Positions 1 through 5,236 of a DNA stretch of 5,236 bases are shown here, piece after piece. Source of the DNA: Actinomycetota bacterium (GTDB taxonomy: Bacteria; Actinomycetota; Acidimicrobiia; Acidimicrobiales; Ilumatobacteraceae); the NCBI GenBank assembly GCA_018882725.1, contig VERK01000159.1, positions 1-5,236 on the forward strand, given 5' to 3'. The notes below the pieces were generated by a model. It ran no database searches. It had not been told where the DNA came from and saw only the letters and a program-made list of their open reading frames with translations. Numbering within the stretch: position 1 is the stretch's first letter; the number at the start of each line of letters is the position of its first letter. The position numbers and the translations under genes were made by a program.

Positions 1-32
1 ACCAATAGACGCACCACCACAAACGACGACAC

Positions 33-43
33 GAAAGAGGGGG
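33..43 (+). promoter_or_regulatory. Purine-rich ribosome binding site for the first gene
   Basis: A purine-rich stretch (GAAAGAGGGGG) ends two bases before the ATG at 46, with its AGAGG core about 5 bases upstream. It supports ATG 46 as the start of the small membrane protein. The same reading frame stays open to base 1, so a start further upstream outside the window cannot be strictly excluded. No convincing -10/-35 promoter is visible in bases 1-32, so whether transcription begins here or further upstream is unknown. Confidence 0.6.
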
Positions 44-45
44 CG

Positions 46-318
46 ATGTCGGGAACAGCAGGCAGCCGCGGTGTATCGCGCTACGTCTGGCTCGGCCCGT
101 TGGTCGGATTCCTCACGTATGTGACCGGCCTGATGGCCGAGGAAGTTTTCGATCCCGTGACGTCCTGGTTGCGCGGTCAATCCACCGGTGTCGTCTCGGC
201 CGTGGTGAGTGCGATCGGAGCGTTCGTCATCTGGCTCCTCGTTCGTCGCGAGAAGCAGCGGCGTCGCCGCATCGAATCCATTCGCGCGCGCGTCGCAGCC
301 GAAAGTTCGGCGTCGTGA
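46..318 (+). CDS. Small two-helix membrane protein of unknown function
   Basis: This 90-residue protein is not recognised as a member of a named family. Two hydrophobic segments are visible by eye, at about residues 13-31 and 48-66. They are separated by a short acidic/polar loop containing EEVFDP and followed by a strongly basic tail (RREKQRRRRIESIRAR, about 67-82). By the positive-inside rule the tail, and hence the short Arg-containing N-terminus, should be cytoplasmic, giving a hairpin with the acidic loop outside. There is no lipobox, cleavable signal or catalytic motif. ATG 46 is chosen for its good ribosome binding site. Its stop overlaps the GTG of the hydrolase by 4 bases (315-318), so it appears to be the first visible gene of the transporter operon. 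A role as an accessory or scaffold subunit of the transporter is only a guess from position. Confidence 0.72.
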   Translation: MSGTAGSRGVSRYVWLGPLVGFLTYVTGLMAEEVFDPVTSWLRGQSTGVVSAVVSAIGAFVIWLLVRREKQRRRRIESIRARVAAESSAS

Positions 319-1313
319 CCAACAAACCGCTCATTCGCGCTCTCCACGGCGCGGCCAAGATCCATCAGGCGCGCGCACCGCACGACACGGTTCACTTCCG
401 ACTGCACTACCCGGCCGAGTACACCGGCGCCGATGCCGAACGACTGTCGGGACTGTTGCCTGCAGTAACCGACCAGGCGCCGTGGCCGCTCGCGATCATC
501 ATGCCGGGCATCAACGTCGGTTCCGATCAGTACCGCTGGCTTGCCGTGTCACTGGCGAACGAGGGAATCGCCTCGATCACCTTCGACTTCGTCGACGAGC
601 TCATGCCGGGCAACCTCGCGTTGTCACCCGGCCTCGACATCACCGCGGTCGCTCCCGACACCTACGGCACCCGCCCCAGCGCCACGGCCATCGCTCCCCT
701 GCTCGGCGCCCTCCATCGCCTAGAACGCGAGGGACCCATCAACGGCCTGATCGACGCCAGTCGCTTCGTTCTCATCGGACACTCGGCCGGCGGCACCGTC
801 GCGCTCGAGAATGCGAAGCGCGAATGGTTCCCCGGATTGCGCGGAGTCATCACGTACGGCGCCCACACCATGCCGGCCCTCATGCTCGGTCATCCCAAAG
901 ACACCGTGCTTCCGGTTCTCGACGACGTCCCCGTCCTGCTCATCTCCGGATCCGATGACGGCGTGATCCGCCAGAGCGCCGATCGGTACAAAGGCGGCGC
1001 CGATCACGATCCGGTCAAGGCCACGTTCGATCGCGCAGTGTCTTCGCACGTGCTCAGCCGGTACGTGGTCATCGACGGTGGTTCGCACATGGTGATGGGA
1101 CACCCGGGCGACACCACGACGGCACGCGGTTTCCTCGATGCCGATCCCACTCCCGAGTCGCAAGCCCTCGACGGCGAAGTGCGATGCCTGATCGCCGGAC
1201 TCACGATCGCATTCGCCAAGGCCGCGCTGTCGAAAGACCCGCGTCGCATGGATACCAAACCTCTCGAAGCATTCGCCAAGAACCCCCGCGTGAGCGAGTG
1301 GGGACGCAAGTGA
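315..1313 (+). CDS. Alpha/beta hydrolase (chlorophyllase/dienelactone-hydrolase-like)
   Basis: A 332-residue serine hydrolase of the alpha/beta fold, probably acting on an ester, thioester or amide; the substrate cannot be read from sequence. The likely nucleophile is Ser157 in the elbow GHSAGG (155-160), after the strand SRFVLI. The likely acid is Asp214 or Asp215 in LLISGSDDGV, at the usual position after the sixth core strand. The likely base is His258 in DGGSHMVMGH. The MPGINVGSDQY segment (63-73) fits the oxyanion-hole loop after strand 3. The middle of the protein most resembles the chlorophyllase/dienelactone hydrolase group (family-level inference from motif spacing). There is no signal peptide or membrane helix, so it should be cytoplasmic. 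The GTG start at 315 overlaps the previous stop, and only a weak purine stretch (GAAAG, 301-305) precedes it, which suggests translational coupling. Its stop overlaps the GTG of the solute-binding protein, so it may act on what the transporter imports. Confidence 0.88.
   Translation: MTNKPLIRALHGAAKIHQARAPHDTVHFRLHYPAEYTGADAERLSGLLPAVTDQAPWPLAIIMPGINVGSDQYRWLAVSLANEGIASITFDFVDELMPGNLALSPGLDITAVAPDTYGTRPSATAIAPLLGALHRLEREGPINGLIDASRFVLIGHSAGGTVALENAKREWFPGLRGVITYGAHTMPALMLGHPKDTVLPVLDDVPVLLISGSDDGVIRQSADRYKGGADHDPVKATFDRAVSSHVLSRYVVIDGGSHMVMGHPGDTTTARGFLDADPTPESQALDGEVRCLIAGLTIAFAKAALSKDPRRMDTKPLEAFAKNPRVSEWGRK
1296..1304 (+). promoter_or_regulatory. Ribosome binding site deciding the solute-binding-protein start
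   Basis: The purine-rich GAGTGGGGA ends five bases before the GTG at 1310. It lies inside the end of the hydrolase gene. Together with the signal peptide that begins right after this GTG, it favours 1310 over the in-frame ATG at 1184, which would add 42 residues with no secretion features in front of the lipoprotein signal. Confidence 0.6.
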
Positions 1314-2674
1314 TTCGAACCACTCGCCTCGTCGTCGGCATCGCTCTGCTCGGACTGGTCGTCGGCGCCTGCGGTCCCAAGCGAACCGAACTCGCTCGCG
1401 AGGCCGCGCGGGCCAGTACCGCGATCGAGTCGGCGAGCGCATCGGGCGGCGATGCAACGGATGATCTCTCCGGGCCCGGTGTCACCGACACCACCGTGAA
1501 GATCGGCTTCATCATCGTCGACCAGACACAGTTGAAGAAGTTGCTGCGCTTCGACTCACCTGACGTAGGCGACGTGAAGGGTCAGATCGAGGCCCTGGTC
1601 GCCGACGCCAACTCGCGCGGCGGAATCGGCGGCCGGACCATCGAGCCGGTGATCGTCGTGTTCGATGCACTTCTGGACAGTCCCGACACCGAAGAGAAGC
1701 TGTGCCGCACGTTCACCGAAGACGATCCCGTGTTCGCGGTGGTCCTGTACGGCCAGGTGCAGTCGAACGCGCGGCCGTGCTACGCCAATCGTCAGACGCT
1801 CATGATCGACCAGACATTCTTCCCGGTCGATCAGAAGACTCTCGAGGAGTTCTCGCCGTATCTCTGGCAGCCGATCATGCCCGAGTACGGGAAGTTGCTG
1901 CGCGGTCTCGCCATCGCTCTGTCCGACAACCAGTTCTTCGCCGATGGCGCCAAACTCGGCATCGTCGGCATCGACAGTCCCGAGAACCGCCGGGTGGTCG
2001 AGGAAGATCTCGCCCCCACTCTCGTGTCGCTCGGCGTCGAACCCACCGACATTCAATGGATCGACCCGACGTCGGGCGCCACGCTGCAGGCCGGCCAAGA
2101 TCAAGCGGTTCTCGAATTCAAGGATCAGGGAATCGATCGCGTCATCGTGGTCGGCGGTTCTCGACTACTCGCCTTCCTCGTCACCACCGCCATCCCGCAG
2201 GAATACTTCCCTCGTTACGCCATCACATCGTTCGACAACCCCGACTTCATCAAGCGCGAGATGCCAATGGCCCTCGACGGCTCCATCGGCATCTCCATTC
2301 AGCCGGCGTTCGACATCGCCGACTCCGAGTACCCGCGCCCCGGCAACGCGTCCGAACAACGTTGCATCGACGTCCTCGCCGCGGCCGGTCACACCTTCGC
2401 CGAACGCGCCAACATGCGCGAAGCCCTCGTGTACTGCGATGCGGTGGCCCTGCTCGAACAAGCCGGGCGAGGCCTGAACGGACGCGCTCTCACCGCGGCT
2501 GCTTTGGCCGAGCAATTCACCGCGCTCGGATCGTCGTGGTTGAGCGCGTCGAACTACGCGTCGGCGTTCACCCCTGGTTCGTTCGACGGAGTGGCTGGCT
2601 TCCGCGCGACCATCTGGGACTCCAACTGTCTGTGCTTCACGCTCACCAAGGAAACGGTGAACTTCCCGTCATGA
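1310..2674 (+). CDS. Liv-type ABC transporter substrate-binding lipoprotein
   Basis: A 454-residue extracytoplasmic solute-binding protein of the type I periplasmic-binding fold (Peripla_BP_6/LivJ-LivK-like). The N-terminus is a lipoprotein signal: Arg3 and Arg6, a hydrophobic core, then the lipobox VGAC with Cys21 as the predicted lipidation site. A low-complexity Ala/Ser/Glu linker (about 27-55) precedes the domain start TDTTVKIGFI (59-68). Family features include the ADANSRGGIGGRTIEPV segment (98-114), a Cys132/Cys157 pair spaced like the N-lobe disulfide of LivJ/LivK, and a C-terminal YCDAVALLEQA helix (375-385). Further cysteines lie at 352, 376, 440 and 442. The length is somewhat above that of E. 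coli LivJ, mainly because of the linker and C-terminal part. The ligand is unknown: the usual amino-acid-binding G/S/T loop near 148-152 (GQVQS) is not clearly conserved. The stop overlaps the next ATG by 4 bases. It should deliver solute to the LivH-type permease encoded downstream. Confidence 0.92.
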   Translation: MIRTTRLVVGIALLGLVVGACGPKRTELAREAARASTAIESASASGGDATDDLSGPGVTDTTVKIGFIIVDQTQLKKLLRFDSPDVGDVKGQIEALVADANSRGGIGGRTIEPVIVVFDALLDSPDTEEKLCRTFTEDDPVFAVVLYGQVQSNARPCYANRQTLMIDQTFFPVDQKTLEEFSPYLWQPIMPEYGKLLRGLAIALSDNQFFADGAKLGIVGIDSPENRRVVEEDLAPTLVSLGVEPTDIQWIDPTSGATLQAGQDQAVLEFKDQGIDRVIVVGGSRLLAFLVTTAIPQEYFPRYAITSFDNPDFIKREMPMALDGSIGISIQPAFDIADSEYPRPGNASEQRCIDVLAAAGHTFAERANMREALVYCDAVALLEQAGRGLNGRALTAAALAEQFTALGSSWLSASNYASAFTPGSFDGVAGFRATIWDSNCLCFTLTKETVNFPS

Positions 2675-4614
2675 CGAAGACCTCGTGGTACCGCGATCCG
2701 GCTCAGTGGTGCGATCTGCTCGCCATCGCCGGCGCCGCGGTTCCTCTCCCCCTCGTACTCACGCGCGTCGACGTGGTCGCCTTCGACGCCGACCGTTCGA
2801 TTCGTCCGTTCCTCGCCCTCATCGCTGTCGCGCTCGTGATCGGTGTCGGTGTCGCGAACGCGGTGGCCGCATCGCGCTCGCGGCGCGTCGTCGCGCTCGC
2901 GGCGGGTGCACTGGCGGTCGGGTTCGTCGACATCGGCGAACCCGGATGGGTCACGCTCGGAGTTCTCGCACTCATCGCCTTGTCGTCGGCCACAGTTCTC
3001 GCGCATGCAGTGGCCATCGAACGCGCACAATCACAGCGCTTCGTCGGTTCGGCCTTGTCGGTCGGTGCCGCCGCGGTCGGTGTGGCCGGTGCGTTGGCCT
3101 ACGGGACCTGGTCGCCGGTCGTCGACTGGGGTGTGGTCACCGCGGTCGGCGGCGTCGCACTCATCGTCGCCGGTGCACTTGGCTGGAGTCAGCCCGATTC
3201 GATCGCGACCTCGTCCACCTACGATCCTCGCCTGGTCGCTCGCGAAGCCGCCGGCACACCGGTCACCGAGGTGATCAAGCGTCCGATCGGGCTCGTGGCC
3301 TTCCTCGCCGTCGGCCTGTGGCCCCTCGCGGCGACCCAGATCCAGACCGACTCGGTCGTGGGTCCGCGCTACCCGCTACTCACTCTCGTGGGTGGCGCAC
3401 TCGGTGCGTTGGTCATCGGCGGTCTCGGACATCTCATCGACTCGCGTCGTTCCGACACCACCAGTCGCCTCGTGCAGACGTTGCACGCCACCGTCGCCAT
3501 CGGCGCGCTGGCCGCGCTGGCTGGCATCACGTCGCACACCCTCGTCGGTGCCGCCACCGGATGGGGTATCGCGATCGCGTGTCTGGGTGCAGCCATCGTG
3601 TTCGCCAGCGGAATCGTGTCGTGCGATCCCGAACCGATCGGTCGCGCCGTCGCTGTTGGTCGAGTGATCGGCCGTGCGTTGCTCGGCGGCGCACTCGGTC
3701 TCGTCGCTTCCAGCATCGCCGAACCGCGCCATCACACGTGGTGGCTCACAATCGCATCAGTCATCGTCCTCCACCAATCGATTCGACGTCTGCGTCGCCT
3801 CGCGGTCGTCGACCTCGAACCCGTAGCCGAGCCGGTGGTGAGCGCCGTTGGTTCGACCCGCTCGCGCGACAAGGCCCTGCTCGACGTCCGCCGGCTCGAT
3901 TCCGGCTACGGCGCACTGCAAGTTCTCTTCTCAGTCGACTTCGCGGTGGCTCCTGGCGAAGTGGTTGCTCTCCTCGGACCGAACGGTGCCGGCAAAACCA
4001 CTCTCCTACGCACGATCGCTGGACTCCACCCAACGTGGTCCGGACGTGTGCAGTACGGCGGCGTCGATCTGGCCGGACTCGACGCGGCCGGACGTGCGGG
4101 TACCGGACTCATGCTCATCAGTCCCGAGGCCGCCATCGCCCGACCGCTCACGGTCGACGACAACTTGCGCCTGTTCGCCAACACGCTCTCGGTCACCGAG
4201 ATGAGAGCCGCTCGTGAGCGCGCCTTCGAGACCTTCCCCAAGCTCAAAGAACGTCTGCGGCAATCGGCCGGAACCCTTTCGGGTGGCGAACGCCAGATGC
4301 TCGCGCTGTCGCGCGCCGTGATGTTGCGTCCGCGCTTGTTGCTCATCGACGAACTCACGCTTGGGCTCTCCCCCGCCGCGATCGCCGATCTCGGACCGGC
4401 CATCCGCCGGCTCAACGACGAAGGAGTCGCCATGGTGATCGTCGAGCAGTCGACCGCGATGGCCTTGTCGTTGGCGCAGCGCGCCGTGTGCATCGAACGC
4501 GGCGCGATCGTGGCCGATTTCCCGGCCGATGAGTTGCGCGCCCAGCCCGATCTCATCCGCGCCATCCATCTCGACGGCATGAGTTCGGTTCTGAGCAACA
4601 AGGCGGCATCATGA
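2671..4614 (+). CDS. Fusion of MFS-like membrane domain and LivF-type ABC ATPase
   Basis: This 647-residue protein has two parts. Residues 1 to about 372 are strongly hydrophobic, with roughly 12 membrane segments by eye (about 13-31, 46-66, 73-88, 93-115, 126-145, 151-171, 206-222, 235-255, 271-291, 293-317, 329-351, 355-369). A polar stretch at 172-203 divides them six and six, as in MFS carriers. G253 and D257 followed by R259/R260 after the eighth segment resemble MFS motif A. A linker (about 373-400) leads to a complete ABC ATPase: aromatic A-loop Tyr413, Walker A GPNGAGKTT (436-444), signature LSGGE (536-540), Walker B LLLID with Glu561 (556-561), D-loop LGLSP (564-568), and VEQ with Gln593 where many ABC proteins have the switch His, as is usual in LivF. 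The VPEGRR segment common in LivF is replaced by SPEAAIAR (484-491). ATG 2671 overlaps the binding-protein stop; a possible GGTGA site lies at 2656-2660. The ATPase should energise the Liv permeases. The role of the membrane part is unknown, and assigning it to MFS is an inference. Confidence 0.9.
   Translation: MTKTSWYRDPAQWCDLLAIAGAAVPLPLVLTRVDVVAFDADRSIRPFLALIAVALVIGVGVANAVAASRSRRVVALAAGALAVGFVDIGEPGWVTLGVLALIALSSATVLAHAVAIERAQSQRFVGSALSVGAAAVGVAGALAYGTWSPVVDWGVVTAVGGVALIVAGALGWSQPDSIATSSTYDPRLVAREAAGTPVTEVIKRPIGLVAFLAVGLWPLAATQIQTDSVVGPRYPLLTLVGGALGALVIGGLGHLIDSRRSDTTSRLVQTLHATVAIGALAALAGITSHTLVGAATGWGIAIACLGAAIVFASGIVSCDPEPIGRAVAVGRVIGRALLGGALGLVASSIAEPRHHTWWLTIASVIVLHQSIRRLRRLAVVDLEPVAEPVVSAVGSTRSRDKALLDVRRLDSGYGALQVLFSVDFAVAPGEVVALLGPNGAGKTTLLRTIAGLHPTWSGRVQYGGVDLAGLDAAGRAGTGLMLISPEAAIARPLTVDDNLRLFANTLSVTEMRAARERAFETFPKLKERLRQSAGTLSGGERQMLALSRAVMLRPRLLLIDELTLGLSPAAIADLGPAIRRLNDEGVAMVIVEQSTAMALSLAQRAVCIERGAIVADFPADELRAQPDLIRAIHLDGMSSVLSNKAAS
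4600..4606 (+). promoter_or_regulatory. Ribosome binding site for the LivH-type permease
   Basis: AAGGCGG lies just upstream of two consecutive ATG codons at 4611 and 4614. Counting from the AAGG core, the spacing is 7 bases to the first and 10 to the second, so either could start the permease. The first is preferred because it repeats the 4-base ATGA overlap seen at the other junctions; the difference is a single methionine. Confidence 0.5.
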
Positions 4615-5236
4615 TGTGGGCCGTCACCCTGGGTGACTTCGACATCACCACGGGTGGTGTCGCTCTCGGTCTGTTCACCGGCAGCACGTACGCGTTACTC
4701 GCCGCCGGCCTGGTTCTGGTGTACCGCTCGTCAGGCGTCATCAACTTCGCCCACTCGTCCATCGGCCTCCTCGGCGCCGCGTTCATGTCGCTGGCCGTTC
4801 AGCAGTACGGCATTCCGTACTGGTTGGCTTTCGCCGTCGGCGTGTTGGTATCGGCTGGTGCCGGCGCGGCCACCGAAGTCGTGGTGGTCAAACCGCTCTC
4901 GTCGTCACCCAAAGTCATTCCGATGGTGGCGATGCTCGGCCTTTCCACGTTCTTCGTCGTGCTGTCGCTCGCGCTCAACCCCGATGGCCTGAGCGGTGAA
5001 GCGTTTCCCCAACCGGCCGGTATGCCCACCGGATCGATCGGTTCTCTTCTCATCACCAAGCCGTACGCGGCGCAAGGAATCGTCGCACCGCTCCTTCTTC
5101 TCGGACTCGGTGTCTTCTTGTGGTTGTCGAAGACTGGTCTGGCCATTCGCGGCGCCGCCGCCAATCCCGATGTCGCGTCAATGAGCGGAGTTCCACCGCG
5201 CACGATGATGGTGTGGTCGTGGGCCCTGGCTGGTGC
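4611..5236 (+). CDS. LivH-type branched-chain amino acid ABC permease, 3' truncated by window
   Basis: This is the N-terminal 208 residues of an inner-membrane permease of the Liv (HAAT) family; the frame is still open at the window edge, so the gene is cut by the window and shows no sign of being broken. The diagnostic region LVYRSSGVINFAHSSIGLLG (35-54) matches the conserved LivH segment in which the first helix leads into an INFAHG-like motif. VAMLGLSTFFVVLSLAL (106-122) fits the third core helix. KTGLAIRGAAANPDVASMSGV (174-194) corresponds to the cytoplasmic loop (RA-A-D---A-L-G in relatives) that docks on the ATPase. Hydrophobic segments lie at about 15-38, 45-64, 69-92, 104-122 and 156-173. 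The start overlaps the fusion ATPase stop by 4 bases. LivH works as a pair with LivM, so a LivM-type partner, and probably a LivG ATPase, is expected just downstream. The substrate cannot be told from this fragment. Confidence 0.93.
   Translation, partial: MMWAVTLGDFDITTGGVALGLFTGSTYALLAAGLVLVYRSSGVINFAHSSIGLLGAAFMSLAVQQYGIPYWLAFAVGVLVSAGAGAATEVVVVKPLSSSPKVIPMVAMLGLSTFFVVLSLALNPDGLSGEAFPQPAGMPTGSIGSLLITKPYAAQGIVAPLLLLGLGVFLWLSKTGLAIRGAAANPDVASMSGVPPRTMMVWSWALAG

Noticed and set aside
209..958. A 249-codon plus-strand frame overlapping the first two genes
   Set aside because: The Arg/His/Pro-rich composition is typical of a frame-shadow, and it conflicts with the hydrolase frame, which shows a full catalytic motif set.
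1184..1309. Earlier ATG at 1184 for the solute-binding protein
   Set aside because: It would place 42 polar residues before the lipoprotein signal and bury it. The GTG at 1310 has a ribosome binding site and gives a standard signal peptide with lipobox.
720..1457. A 245-codon open frame on the minus strand
   Set aside because: It lies antisense across the hydrolase catalytic region and the binding-protein signal peptide, both well supported. Its translation is Arg-rich with no recognisable motif.
1702..2670. Extending the fusion protein upstream to 1702
   Set aside because: The frame is open, but the extra 323 residues are Arg-rich shadow sequence inside the binding-protein gene. The ATG at 2671 overlaps the previous stop and starts the hydrophobic domain.
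3835..3840. In-frame tandem GTG codons that could start a free LivF from inside the fusion
   Set aside because: They sit in the linker at a tempting position, but no convincing ribosome binding site precedes them. Internal initiation cannot be supported from sequence alone.
2685..4217. A 510-codon open frame on the plus strand
   Set aside because: Its translation is extremely rich in Arg, His, Ser and Gly with no domain motifs. It is a +2-type shadow of the real fusion gene at 2671-4614, a common artefact in GC-rich DNA.
1..5236. tRNA/rRNA genes, CRISPR arrays, insertion sequences, terminators and long repeats
   Set aside because: None was seen by reading either strand. Coding sequence fills the window apart from the first 45 bases, leaving no room for intergenic elements.

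Overview
The window reads as one gene-dense, plus-strand stretch of a high-GC actinobacterial chromosome. The GC-rich third codon positions, GTG starts, tight gene packing and style of the branched-chain-amino-acid-type (Liv/HAAT) transporter genes suggest Actinomycetota. Acidimicrobiia (Ilumatobacter-like) is a plausible but unproven placement, because no rRNA or other taxonomic marker is present.

Layout: (1) a small protein with two predicted membrane helices (46-318); (2) a cytoplasmic alpha/beta hydrolase with a complete-looking Ser-Asp-His triad (315-1313); (3) a lipoprotein solute-binding protein of the Liv family (1310-2674); (4) a 647-residue protein that fuses about 370 residues of membrane segments, with a layout and one motif like the major facilitator superfamily, to a LivF-type ABC ATPase (2671-4614); (5) the N-terminal 208 residues of a LivH-type permease that runs off the right edge (4611-5236). 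Each of the four junctions is the same 4-base start/stop overlap (GTGA, GTGA, ATGA, ATGA), so the genes almost certainly form one translationally coupled operon. There is no intergenic space, terminator, RNA gene, repeat or mobile element in the window.

Working together: the solute-binding lipoprotein would capture a small solute outside the membrane and pass it to a LivH/LivM-type permease pair. LivH starts here; LivM and a LivG-type ATPase are expected downstream but cannot be seen. The fused ATPase would supply one of the two nucleotide-binding domains. The hydrolase may process the imported compound, for example an ester or amide. The substrate is unknown, and 'branched-chain amino acid' should be taken only as a family label. 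The most unusual item is the membrane-domain/LivF fusion.
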